Positions 1 to 8,892 of a stretch of DNA of 64,000 nucleotides are shown here, piece by piece (the first letter of the stretch is position 1; the number at the start of each line of letters is the position of its first letter). The notes beneath the pieces are model-generated. The model was not told the DNA's origin and searched no databases. It saw only the letters and a list, made by a program, of their open reading frames with translations. The DNA is from Alicyclobacillus tolerans (lineage in GTDB: Bacteria > Bacillota > Bacilli > Alicyclobacillales > Alicyclobacillaceae), in the NCBI RefSeq assembly GCF_001447355.1, contig NZ_JXBW01000003.1:124001-188000 (forward strand). Direction: 5' to 3'. A program made the position numbers and the translations under genes.

Positions 1-147
1 TTCCTCTGGGCTTGTTCCAACGCCCTTTCCCCCCATTGATGCCGGGGCAGAATAGACAACACCATCTTCGGCCAGGGTTACTACTCCTTCGCCATCTCTT
101 CCCATACCACGCCATTTTAAATGTGTAGAAAATTGTAAGTCTGCCAT
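1..147 (-). CDS. OsmC/Ohr family protein, N-terminal fragment
   Basis: The first 49 codons of a gene that runs off the left edge of the window. The translation (MADLQFSTHLKW, then a Gly-rich RDGEGVV segment and an APASMGGKG segment) resembles the N-terminal half of OsmC-family proteins, which reduce organic hydroperoxides with paired cysteines; those cysteines would lie outside the window. The start is well supported by AGGAGG about 10 bases upstream of the ATG. A possible -10 (TATACT) lies near base 170. The family call rests on a short N-terminus and is tentative. Confidence 0.6.
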   Translation of the reverse strand, partial: MADLQFSTHLKWRGMGRDGEGVVTLAEDGVVYSAPASMGGKGVGTSPEE

Positions 148-424
148 CGTAGTTTACGCCTCCTATTCATACGGAGTATATTCCTTTCGCCCAAATCAAA
201 GTGTGCGCTGCCGCACTATCGAGCGCCAAAGAAAACTAGCCACTGCCGTAGGACTGCTACCTACCCACCAAGAATACCCTGAGAAATCTAGATCGTATTG
301 AACCCGACTTTGTCAAGACAGAGGAGATGGCTTTTAAGAGAGAGATGGTAGACTTTCAAGTCAGACCGTCTAACGCTAAGTTCTATTGCATTTTCCAATT
401 TCTTATTCCAATGGCGAGCGATAC

Positions 425-1287
425 TTAGTGCGGAATGAGAGCGGTCCGTGTTGTAAAAATGGATGTACGACTGAACCGCTGCTTTAGCCTCGGAAAAGCT
501 GCTGTATTCCTGTAGCCGACCTCTTCTTCTTTCAGAGACCGGAAGAAATGCCCGATGTATTCGTCAGCATCAGGATTGTTGTAGCCCGTCCGCCCGTGGT
601 TGATTTGGCAGGCTTTCATCGATTCGATGAACCGGCGACTTGTCATCTGGCAATCGTTGTCCATTCGCAATTTCAATCCGGCACCTTAAACGCCGTGCGG
701 GAAGCGATAGTTCAGCGCCATATCCACAGCCTTCAGCAGGTACTCTGTACGGCAAAGCTGGGAAAACGAGTAGCCTATAATCTCGCGCTCACAAGCGTCA
801 ATCACAGCTATTCGTATGTGGGGAATTCTTCGCACGGTTTTTGGATCCACTGTTTGACCAGAGCGTCCTTGTCCACAGAAGGTCTGTTCGGATTTGGCGC
901 AGGCGGCTTCAGCAATCTGTAACAGTACGTCCGGTTCAGCCCTAATGCTTTACAATCACTGGGACCCGAAACCCTTCCTTAGCGAGCTGAGCAACCAAAG
1001 AACGGCTGCTTACTTCCGGCCCCAGTTCGAGTTTTTTCGCAACACATCGATTTCCATAGCCTGCTCGCCAATTTGACTCACGGCTTCCTGCAACCACTTT
1101 CCCAACTCCTGCTCCCTGGTAGAAGCAGCTGACTGAAGCCCTGCTCGTCCGCCAGTCATAAATGCGTCACGCCACTTGTAATACAGACTTGGGCCACACC
1201 ATGCTATCGGCAAACCTCGCTTATATTCGCCCCGGGAACCATCCCTTCCAACACAATGTCGCCCACTTTCCAATTACGCCCTAGCAT
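425..1287 (-). pseudogene. Decayed IS3-family transposase (OrfA and OrfB remnants)
   Basis: Remnant of an IS3-family (IS150/IS2-like) insertion sequence. An OrfA-like start at 1287 (MLGRNWKVGD) meets a stop after about 27 codons and resumes in another frame with the LYYKWRDAFM helix-turn-helix signature and a coiled-coil tail (1273-1010). An OrfB start with NRTYCYRLLKPP follows near 950 and runs into the DDE domain near 820, but the central catalytic part is deleted. The end, with DNDCQMTSRRF and NPDADEYIG...LKEEE (676-425), is again frame-shifted. At least three frame changes plus an internal deletion make it non-functional. Terminal inverted repeats were not identified. Bases 148-424 beside it hold no gene I can support. 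Confidence 0.8.
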
Positions 1288-1402
1288 GAGTCAAACACCT
1301 ACTACGTCTATTTTACCTTACGCCATCTGTCTGGGTCGGCTACGGGACCAATATAGATGACATCCCTCTTCGTTGTAACCCATATCACGTCACACCAGTA
1401 AC

Positions 1403-1436
1403 AATCCAGCTCAGGCTACAGTGGCTGAGCTGGATT
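1403..1436 (-). terminator. Stem-loop downstream of narI
   Basis: A perfect 12-bp inverted repeat (AATCCAGCTCAG / CTGAGCTGGATT) with a 10-base loop begins 28 bases after the narI stop. The following minus-strand bases are only moderately T-rich, so this is a likely but not strong intrinsic terminator for the nar operon. Confidence 0.55.
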
Positions 1437-1463
1437 GATGAAATGCCATCTTTGAACTTGAAA

Positions 1464-2144
1464 TCATTCGTGTACACTGTACCGTTTCCGATATTGGATA
1501 GGCGGCCTTGCAACGTAACCAACTGGCGCACTCCACACATGCACTAGGCGTGTAAAAGGAATCGAAGCCAATAGAATGAACGACGCCACGATATGCACCT
1601 GGAGCAATACAGGGACTGTGTGCATCAAATTCGGGTTTGGATGAAGCAGAACAATATCTCGAATCCAAGGACCCACTGTCGTTCGGTATTCATAAGGACC
1701 GACAACATTGTTATAACCCACAGTTTGCATTACACCAAGTCCAATGACAATCCACAATAAACCCAGACAGATAAAGTCAGATGGCGTGGAGTTATGTCGT
1801 ACACGCTTATTCACAATGCGTCTTATTAAAAGCAGTGAACAGCCAACAAACGTCACAACGCCAGCTAAACCACCGATTGTATCCGCAAGTACGTGGTGAT
1901 AAAACTCCGTTGAAATGTGGAAAAATTGATACACCGATATGGGAATGACAAGCCCCATCACGTGTCCGCCAATGACGGCCAGCATCCCAAAATGGAACAT
2001 GAGACTGCCTGGACGCAGCAGGCGCTTTTCAAGAATTTCACTCGATTTTGATCCCCAGCCTTTCGGCCGATAAACGAAGCGAAAAATAGAGCCTACAATC
2101 ATCAAACAGAGACACATATATGGAAAAATAACCCACAGAAACAT
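1464..2144 (-). CDS. narI: Respiratory nitrate reductase gamma subunit NarI
   Basis: Membrane cytochrome b subunit that oxidises menaquinol and passes electrons to NarH and NarG. At 226 residues it has the usual length for NarI, with about five hydrophobic spans. The haem-ligating histidine regions are seen in the GSLMFHFGMLAVIGGHVMGL segment and in LLQVHIVASFILL near the C-terminus. The ATG at 2144 has AAAGAGG 8 bases upstream. It is the last gene of narGHJI, 44 bases after narJ, and is followed by a stem-loop. Identification by sequence and operon position is firm. Confidence 0.96.
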   Translation of the reverse strand: MFLWVIFPYMCLCLMIVGSIFRFVYRPKGWGSKSSEILEKRLLRPGSLMFHFGMLAVIGGHVMGLVIPISVYQFFHISTEFYHHVLADTIGGLAGVVTFVGCSLLLIRRIVNKRVRHNSTPSDFICLGLLWIVIGLGVMQTVGYNNVVGPYEYRTTVGPWIRDIVLLHPNPNLMHTVPVLLQVHIVASFILLASIPFTRLVHVWSAPVGYVARPPIQYRKRYSVHE

Positions 2145-2188
2145 TTCCGACGCCTCTTTTCATTCACCATGAGCACTTCCCACGTCCA

Positions 2189-2851
2189 TCAGTCGTAAAC
2201 CAACGGGTACGGCATTGGAAGCGCGTCATCATGATCTGCTGACAATGCGCACGGGGCTGTAAGCGTTGGCTGACTTTGTTGCACGGTGCTTGATTCATCA
2301 AACCTTGCTGTTCGCTGTGATTCACTCGGAAGAGATAGCGCCGCTAAAGTGAATAAGCTTCGATACGGGTGTTCATCTTCCAATCGACCTTCAATTGCTT
2401 TGCAAACGATGCCTACACGATACTTCAATTCGTGAAGCATTTCGTCATCGTCCGCTTCAGCAAATAGCTCAAACAACGCCGGCAAGTAATCCGGTAACTC
2501 ACCCGTTTCAATTTCGTACCCCATGACTCGTAAAATCATGTGTAGCTTGACAAGTGCAGCACCTCGTTCACGACTCTCCCCTAACTCGTGCGCGGTGAGA
2601 TAGAGGGACGTTTTTTCGTTCATGTCAAACGCATTCACATAAACTTTTGCTAACTCTGGCAACGGCAGATGGCGCAAGTTATTTACGGATTTCGCCATAT
2701 CGACGTCTAACGCATTGAGCGAAACGTCAAGTGCATCCGCTAGCAATCCTTCAAACGCAGGGTGATCCGGATAGGAAAGCAGCACTGAGAGAATCTTCCA
2801 ACGTGTTTTCGAGCGTACTTCTTTGCTCGTTTGTGTAGCTGTCTCGAACAT
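2189..2851 (-). CDS. narJ: Nitrate reductase molybdenum cofactor assembly chaperone NarJ
   Basis: Dedicated chaperone of the TorD/NarJ (nitrate reductase delta) family. It binds the NarG N-terminus and helps insert the molybdenum cofactor before NarGH docks on NarI. The protein has 220 residues, is alpha-helical, and carries a central FDMNEKTSLYLT segment, a form of the NarJ-type D-x-x-x-x-x-S/T-L-Y-L-T motif. The C-terminal 35 residues are low complexity. Its ATG overlaps the narH stop by one base (TGATG), indicating translational coupling. Confidence 0.93.
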   Translation of the reverse strand: MFETATQTSKEVRSKTRWKILSVLLSYPDHPAFEGLLADALDVSLNALDVDMAKSVNNLRHLPLPELAKVYVNAFDMNEKTSLYLTAHELGESRERGAALVKLHMILRVMGYEIETGELPDYLPALFELFAEADDDEMLHELKYRVGIVCKAIEGRLEDEHPYRSLFTLAALSLPSESQRTARFDESSTVQQSQPTLTAPCALSADHDDALPMPYPLVYD

Positions 2852-4347
2852 CAGAATTCACCTCGCTGGCCTGCGCCAACAGGTGACACGATACCTTCTG
2901 GTGGCGCAATATCTTCAAGACTGCAAGCACCTTGTGCATAACCAAGGTCCGGTGTCGTTTCGCGATTGGCTGTTGGAATCACGAAACGCTCGTCGTACTT
3001 TGCAACACCAAACAATCTCGCCATCGCTTGCACCTGTTCCGTGGTTAAGTCGATTTGCTTGAGTAACTGACTCCCGTCGAGATCGTCAATGTTTTTTGCG
3101 CGCATGTACGCACGCATTGATGCAAGTTTTAATAAGGCCTTACGAACAGGTTGAACATCGCCAGCCGTGAGGATGGATGCCAGATATTCGACTGGAATGC
3201 GCATTTGATCCACCGTCGGTAGATAGCCGTCGACACTAAGATGCTCCTCATTTTTGACCATGCTCATCATTGGGCTCAAAGGTGGTACATACCACACCAT
3301 CGGCAACGTCCGGAACTCAGGATGCAGTGGCAATGCGATTTTCCATTCAACCGCCATTTTGTAAACAGGCGACCGTTGTGCAGATTCAATCCAAGCGTCA
3401 GAGATTCCGGCTTCTTTGGCCTTTTCAATCACTTCCGGGTCAAACGGGTCCAAAAATGCTTCCAACTGTGCTGAATACAGATCTTTCGGGTCTTCAACGG
3501 AAGCAGCTGCGCGGACTTTGTCCGCGTCGTACAACAGCACGCCAAGATAGCGGATGCGGCCAACGCACGTTTCTGAACAAATGGTCGGCAGTCCAGACTC
3601 AAGCCGTGGATAGCAGAAATGACATTTTTCTGCCTTGTGCGTGTTCCAGTTGAAGTACACCTTTTTGTACGGGCATGCACTGACGCAGAACCGCCAGCCG
3701 CGGCATGCATTTTGGTCTACTAAGACAATGCCATCTTCATCGCGTTTATAGATGGCGCCTGATGGACACGCGGCAACGCATGCCGGATTTAAGCAGTGTT
3801 CGCAAATACGCGGCAGGTACATCATAAATGTCTGCTCATAAGCGAATCTCACGTGCTGTTCAATCTGGTCAAAGTTTGGGTCGGTCGGTGCAATTTCCGA
3901 TCCGCCCGCTAAATCATCATCCCAGTTTGGACCCCACACAGGCTGATTCATAAAATCGCCTGTGAGAAGAGAACGCGGCCGAGCAACGGGTTGATGCTTT
4001 TTCTTTGGACTGTCAATTAAGTTTTCGTAGTCATATGTCCACGGTTCGTAATAATCGTCAATCGTTGGCAAATCCGGGTTATGAAAGATATTGGCTAGCT
4101 TCTGGACTGCGCCGCCAGCACGTAACTGGAGCTTGCCGTTCTTTAAGCGCCATCCACCCTTAAACTTTTCTTGGTCTTCCCAGCGCTTTGGGTATCCCGG
4201 ACCTGGCCGTGTTTCGACGTTGTTAAACCAGGCGTATTCGACACCGGGGCGGTTTGTCCAAGTATTTTTACAGGTAACACTGCACGTGTGACACCCGATA
4301 CATTTGTCAAGATTCATCACCATTGCAACTTGCGCCTTAATCTTCAA
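2851..4347 (-). CDS. narH: Respiratory nitrate reductase beta subunit NarH
   Basis: Iron-sulfur electron-transfer subunit, 498 residues. Ferredoxin-type cysteine groups are visible: CIGCHTCSVTC near residue 16, CEHCLNPACVAACP, and CRGWRFCVSACP, where Trp replaces one Cys, the hallmark of the [3Fe-4S] cluster of NarH. A fourth group is CHFCYPRLESGLPTICSETC. The start is a TTG at 4347, giving MKIKAQVAMV, which agrees with Bacillus NarH. It lies inside the last 11 bases of narG with GAGGTG upstream. The gene ends overlapping narJ. Confidence 0.96.
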   Translation of the reverse strand: MKIKAQVAMVMNLDKCIGCHTCSVTCKNTWTNRPGVEYAWFNNVETRPGPGYPKRWEDQEKFKGGWRLKNGKLQLRAGGAVQKLANIFHNPDLPTIDDYYEPWTYDYENLIDSPKKKHQPVARPRSLLTGDFMNQPVWGPNWDDDLAGGSEIAPTDPNFDQIEQHVRFAYEQTFMMYLPRICEHCLNPACVAACPSGAIYKRDEDGIVLVDQNACRGWRFCVSACPYKKVYFNWNTHKAEKCHFCYPRLESGLPTICSETCVGRIRYLGVLLYDADKVRAAASVEDPKDLYSAQLEAFLDPFDPEVIEKAKEAGISDAWIESAQRSPVYKMAVEWKIALPLHPEFRTLPMVWYVPPLSPMMSMVKNEEHLSVDGYLPTVDQMRIPVEYLASILTAGDVQPVRKALLKLASMRAYMRAKNIDDLDGSQLLKQIDLTTEQVQAMARLFGVAKYDERFVIPTANRETTPDLGYAQGACSLEDIAPPEGIVSPVGAGQRGEF

Positions 4348-7300
4348 GCCAATTCACCTCTTTAAGTGGTCGTACAAACGTCATAACATCACGTTGGTGT
4401 CCTGTCGGTCCGTAGTAGTTGAAACCGTAACTGAGTTGTGCATAGCCGCCAATCATGTGTGTCGGCTTCGGAATAATGCGTGTCACGCTGTTGTGCGTAC
4501 CACCTCGGTCGCCTGTGATTTGACTACCAGGTACACCGACGGTTCTGTCCTGCGCGTGGTACATCATCGCAATGCCCATGGGTAAACGGTAAGTCACCAC
4601 CGCACGCGCGGAAATAGCACCGTTGCGATTAAACACTTCGACCCAATCGTTATCCTTGATGCCAATTTTCTTCGCATCTTCTTCGCTCATCCAAATCGTC
4701 TGTCCACCGCGGAACAGCGTCAACATCCGATGGTTGTCGCTATAGGTTGAATGAATGCCCCACTTCTGGTGTGGCGTCAGATACCGAACCATCACCGTCT
4801 GACCTTCGCCAAGCGTTGCAGCATCTTCATCTGCAAATGGCATAATGCCAAGTGCCGGACGATAGAGCGGGAGAGTTTCGCCAAAGTCGTTCATGACTTC
4901 GTGGTCGACATAGAAGTGCTGGCGACCCGTTAAGGTGTGCCATGGAACCTTGAATTCCACATTGACTGTGAATGGAGAATAGCGTCGCTCTTCTCCTTCA
5001 AGCCCGCTCCAGACTGGTGTCGCGAACGATAGCCGCGGTTGCGCGGTGATGTCTGCAAATGTATAGGCTTCTTCGTGACGTCCTGCCGACACATCTTTCA
5101 AATTGAGACCCGTTGTTTGGCTCAAGGCCGTCCACTCTTCCACAGCACGGTGTCCATTTGTCGCACCAGACAAAGTCAAAATCGCCTCTGCCACCTGAAT
5201 TTCAGTGTGAATTTGCGGCCGCTGTGCGCCAAGCACCTCGCGGCTGCCGTTTCGTTTCACGACGTCTTCGTAGGCATGCTCGCCGGAAATCGAAATCCCT
5301 TTTGCGCCGTATCCTTTCTGGGATAACGGGCCGAGTGTCGTCATTTGATCAATGAGGTTTGGGTAATCGCGCTTCACAATTGTGATTTTTGGCATCGTCC
5401 TTCCAGGGATTGCGTCCACTTCACCCTTGCGCCAATCACGCACTCTCCCACCCACATTTGCGAGTTCATCGGCTGAATCATGCGCGAGTGGTGACATGAC
5501 AATGTCGTCGCAAGCGGGCAAATGGTCCTTTGCAAGTTTTGAAAACGTCTCTGCAATCGAGCGAAACGCAACCCAGTCGGTCCGCGTTTCCCACGGTGGT
5601 GAAATGGCCGGATTAAAGGGATGGATAAACGGATGCATGTCTGTCGAACTGATATCGTGCTTCTCATACCACGTTGCCGCAGGCAAGACGATGTCCGAAT
5701 AAAGTCCGGTACCTGTCATCCGAAAATCGATATCGACGAGCAAATCTACTTTGCCTTCAACCGGCGCATCTCGAATGACAATGTCGGACGGTTGCCAAGA
5801 TGCCTTTTCATCAGCCAACACGTGGCCACTTGCGCCTAAAAGATGTTTCAAGAAATACTCGTGGCCTTTACCGCTCGATCCCAGCAAGTTCGACCGCCAG
5901 ACAAAAAACACACGCGGGAAGTTGTCCTCGTTGTCCGGATCTTCGATTGCGAATTGGATATCCCCACGTTTCAACTGCTCAACCACCCACGACACAATTT
6001 CCTCGTTCGTCGTCGCACCGTGCTCTTTCGCCTCGTTAACGACAGACAACGAATTTTGCGTCCATTGCGGGAACGATGGTAACCATCCAAGTCGCGCAGC
6101 CATCGCGTTCATATCCGCTGGATGCATCTCGTGAAAACGCGATGCTTTCACGGGTGAACCCATCGTGCGTGTGTCTAACTCTTCATACCGATATTGATCC
6201 GTCGCAAAGTAGAAGAACGAGGTGCCATTCATCTGTCTCGGGGGACGCACCCAGTCAGTTGCAAACGCGATGGTGCTCCAACCCTCGAGCGGACGTACCT
6301 TTTCCTGACCCACGTAATGCGCCCATCCGCCGCCATTGACGCCTTGGCAACCCGTCAAAAGCACTAAGTTGATAATTGCCCGATAAATCATGTCACTGTG
6401 GTACCAGTGGTTCGTCCCAGCGCCAAGTGCAATCATCGACCGACCTTGAGTCTTTTCTGCGTTGTCAGCAAATTCTCGAGCGATTTGAATGACATCTTCC
6501 CGCCGTACGCCGGTAATCGCTTCTTGCCAAGCCGGTGTGTAAGGTGAAGATGCGTCGTCAAAATCGACCGGATAATCACCGACGAGTCCGCGCGAGACAC
6601 CGGTATGCGCCATCAACAAATCAAGTACAGTCGTAACTGCCACTGTTCGATTATCGGTCGTCGTCACGTACTTCACCGGAACATGCCGTGACAATACGGA
6701 CGGTTTGTTGTCGCCGAAGTAAGGAAAGCGAATCGGCAAGGTTGCGTCGGCTTGGTGAATAAGTGTTAAACTCGGCGAAAGCGGTGTGCCGTCATCACTT
6801 TCCATCCGAAGGTTCCATTGTTGCGATCCGTCGTATCGATAGCCGAGACTCCCTTTTGGCACCGCCAGTGCATTCGTCGTTTCATCCCAAACGACTGTTT
6901 TCCAGTCGCCCTGCGCGATAGATGCGTCGAAATCCGCTGCGTGCAAAAATGTACCGGCTGCGTAGCCATCTTCCGTTTCGTCGATTTGTACAAGAAACGG
7001 TAAATCCGTGTATTGTTTGACGTATTCTGCAAAGTACGGTGTCTCTTTATCGACATAAAACTCTTTCAAAATCACGTGTGTCATGGCCATTGCGAGTGCC
7101 GCATCGGTTCCTGCTTTTGCTGGGAGCCACTTATCGGCAAACTTGATGTACTCAGAGTAGTCTGGGCTAACCCCGACGACTTTTGTGCCTTTATATCTCG
7201 CTTCAACCATAAAGTGTGCATCTGGTGTACGCGTCATCGGTAAATTGGTACCCCAGATGATGAAGTAGCCCGCGTTGTACCAGTCCGCAGACTCCGGCAC

Positions 7301-8023
7301 ATCCGTTTGGTCTCCCCAGATTTGTGGGGACGCCGGCGGTAAATCCGCATACCAGTCATAAAAGCTGAGAATCGTGCCACCAAGAAGTGACAAAAATCGC
7401 GATCCGCCCGCATAACTCACCTGTGACATCGCCGGGATCGGACTGAAGCCAACAACCCTGTCTGGGCCATACTTTTGAATCGTGTGAATGATTGCAGCTG
7501 CGATAATTTCTGTTACTTCATCCCACGAGGTCCGGACGAAACCACCTTTCCCGCGAGCAGATCTATACGATGAACGCCTTTCTTTATCCGACACGATGTT
7601 ACGCCATGCTGTGACCGGATCATTGCCTAAATCTCTTTCGTGGCGCCAAAGGACCAATAGTTCGCTACGAATGTATGGATATTTGACACGTGAGGGGCTG
7701 TACTCGTACCACGAAAAACTCGCGCCACGAGGACAACCTCGCGGTTCGTATTCCGGTACATCCGCACCAAGCGACGGGTAGTCGGTCTGCTGTGTTTCAA
7801 ACGTGATAATTCCGTCCTTTACGTGAATCTTCCAACTGCACGAACCCGTACAATTTACCCCGTGTGTCGATCGAACCACTTTGTCAAAACGCCAGCGATT
7901 CCGATAGATTTGCTCCCAATCCCTTTTCCCTGCTGTCGCTTGCGACCAGTTTTCATTAAATGTTTCCGAGCGACGACGTAAATGATTTAGTCCATTAAAC
8001 AGCGATTTGCGCCGATTTTCCAT
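4337..8023 (-). CDS. narG: Respiratory nitrate reductase alpha subunit NarG
   Basis: Catalytic subunit with bis-MGD molybdenum and a [4Fe-4S] cluster (FS0), reducing nitrate to nitrite on the cytoplasmic face. The open frame extends to 8134, but the ATG at 8023 (MENRRKSLFNG) has AGAGAGG 9 bases upstream and gives 1228 residues, the length of Bacillus subtilis NarG. Visible motifs are the FS0 ligands in THGVNCTGSCSW, the Asp Mo-ligand region YDWYADLPPASPQIWGDQTD, and GVNGGGWAHYVGQEK. No twin-arginine signal is seen, as expected for cytoplasm-facing NarG. It is the first nar structural gene, after two accessory genes. Confidence 0.97.
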   Translation of the reverse strand: MENRRKSLFNGLNHLRRRSETFNENWSQATAGKRDWEQIYRNRWRFDKVVRSTHGVNCTGSCSWKIHVKDGIITFETQQTDYPSLGADVPEYEPRGCPRGASFSWYEYSPSRVKYPYIRSELLVLWRHERDLGNDPVTAWRNIVSDKERRSSYRSARGKGGFVRTSWDEVTEIIAAAIIHTIQKYGPDRVVGFSPIPAMSQVSYAGGSRFLSLLGGTILSFYDWYADLPPASPQIWGDQTDVPESADWYNAGYFIIWGTNLPMTRTPDAHFMVEARYKGTKVVGVSPDYSEYIKFADKWLPAKAGTDAALAMAMTHVILKEFYVDKETPYFAEYVKQYTDLPFLVQIDETEDGYAAGTFLHAADFDASIAQGDWKTVVWDETTNALAVPKGSLGYRYDGSQQWNLRMESDDGTPLSPSLTLIHQADATLPIRFPYFGDNKPSVLSRHVPVKYVTTTDNRTVAVTTVLDLLMAHTGVSRGLVGDYPVDFDDASSPYTPAWQEAITGVRREDVIQIAREFADNAEKTQGRSMIALGAGTNHWYHSDMIYRAIINLVLLTGCQGVNGGGWAHYVGQEKVRPLEGWSTIAFATDWVRPPRQMNGTSFFYFATDQYRYEELDTRTMGSPVKASRFHEMHPADMNAMAARLGWLPSFPQWTQNSLSVVNEAKEHGATTNEEIVSWVVEQLKRGDIQFAIEDPDNEDNFPRVFFVWRSNLLGSSGKGHEYFLKHLLGASGHVLADEKASWQPSDIVIRDAPVEGKVDLLVDIDFRMTGTGLYSDIVLPAATWYEKHDISSTDMHPFIHPFNPAISPPWETRTDWVAFRSIAETFSKLAKDHLPACDDIVMSPLAHDSADELANVGGRVRDWRKGEVDAIPGRTMPKITIVKRDYPNLIDQMTTLGPLSQKGYGAKGISISGEHAYEDVVKRNGSREVLGAQRPQIHTEIQVAEAILTLSGATNGHRAVEEWTALSQTTGLNLKDVSAGRHEEAYTFADITAQPRLSFATPVWSGLEGEERRYSPFTVNVEFKVPWHTLTGRQHFYVDHEVMNDFGETLPLYRPALGIMPFADEDAATLGEGQTVMVRYLTPHQKWGIHSTYSDNHRMLTLFRGGQTIWMSEEDAKKIGIKDNDWVEVFNRNGAISARAVVTYRLPMGIAMMYHAQDRTVGVPGSQITGDRGGTHNSVTRIIPKPTHMIGGYAQLSYGFNYYGPTGHQRDVMTFVRPLKEVNWLED

Positions 8024-8093
8024 TGTTTCCATCCTCTCTATGCGTGCGAAAGCGTAAGACAGTGCTTTATTAAGATTAGATTTCGTGTGTGTA

Positions 8094-8366
8094 TCAGACA
8101 GGTCGGTACTGTTCTCCGGCAATCCGAAACGCATTCACACTTTCCTGTAACTCGTTGAGAAAGCTTTTCCAATCTGGTACGTTCGACGCGACGAGAATGA
8201 GGCGTTCCAAGGACGTAGCATCACTCATTTTCATGATAAATGCCTTGGCATTAGGCGGGACTTCTCCGAAACGAATTCGCAAAATTGCAAGTAGATCTTC
8301 CTTGTCGGTCTCTAGTGCAAACTCGCGAAACTGTTCCTCAAACTGGTTGTTGTAGTTGGCGTTCAA
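8094..8366 (-). CDS. DUF4351-like small protein between hemerythrin and narG
   Basis: A 90-residue soluble protein of unknown function. The segment LLAILRIRFGEVP followed by LERLILVASNVPDWKSFLNELQ resembles the short helical DUF4351 unit (LL-RRFG-P ... LE-L...S...F...L). I chose the TTG at 8366 because GGAGGAG lies 10-12 bases upstream. An ATG at 8399 in the same frame would add 11 residues but has a poor site. Either start lies inside the end of the hemerythrin-like gene, so the two are probably translationally coupled. Only 70 bases separate it from narG. A role in nitrate reductase maturation or regulation is inferred from position only. Confidence 0.7.
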   Translation of the reverse strand: MNANYNNQFEEQFREFALETDKEDLLAILRIRFGEVPPNAKAFIMKMSDATSLERLILVASNVPDWKSFLNELQESVNAFRIAGEQYRPV

Positions 8367-8832
8367 GCGGTTCACTCTCCTCCAAGGTTTGTTTGACATC
8401 GTTTGTTCGTAAAGCCTGCCCGTCGAGCAAGCATCGTTCTTCGTCGCGGCTATGTATTTCGTTCACCCACAGTAGTGCGTCTAAACGAAACGAAATGGCC
8501 CGGCTATCGAACGTGTGTGACAAAAGTTGTTCGAGTTCGGCGACAAGGTTGCGCATTAAATCGTGATCGCGAATCAATTGCGCAATTTCCTCGGCACGAT
8601 GAGGCATTGCCTCGCGGCATTCTTGGTAAAAACCGATTTCTTCGTCCGCCGCATGGCGAAGCGTCCGTGTTTTCCAGTGATCGAGGATGGCTTCAGCGAG
8701 TGCAACGGCGCGTTCGCTGTCCCCTTTCTCCACCAGGTGGTGGAACAATACCGTCATCTCCTGTGCCTCGTGAAACGCTGCTTCGTGTATCGCGTGGTGC
8801 GCATCTAGTTGTTTCAATGCCGGACCTGACAA
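8338..8832 (-). CDS. Hemerythrin-like (HHE domain) protein in nar operon
   Basis: A 164-residue protein with the histidine and glutamate pattern of a di-iron hemerythrin HHE domain: HHAIHE near residue 12, HH at 31-32, HWKTRTLRHAADEE around 52-65, RDHDLMR around 89, and a late HSRDEE. Such domains bind O2 or NO or take part in iron-sulfur repair (YtfE/ScdA types); which applies here is unknown. The start is TTG at 8832 with AAGGAGG 7 bases upstream. It follows narK by 60 bases and overlaps the next gene. Placement in a nitrate operon suggests sensing or detoxifying NO/O2 during nitrate respiration (inference). Confidence 0.85.
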   Translation of the reverse strand: MSGPALKQLDAHHAIHEAAFHEAQEMTVLFHHLVEKGDSERAVALAEAILDHWKTRTLRHAADEEIGFYQECREAMPHRAEEIAQLIRDHDLMRNLVAELEQLLSHTFDSRAISFRLDALLWVNEIHSRDEERCLLDGQALRTNDVKQTLEESEPLERQLQQPV

Positions 8833-8892
8833 AATAAAACCTCCTTGATACCTTCATCGTGATGACTTATGTGTTCTCAACATACATAAAAC

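Noticed and set aside
548-1076. Plus-strand open frames at 548-922 and 894-1076
   Set aside because: Antisense to the IS3-family transposase remnant, with no start signals.
8024-8134. 37-residue N-terminal extension of NarG
   Set aside because: The ATG at 8023 has AGAGAGG and yields the 1228-residue Bacillus-like length.
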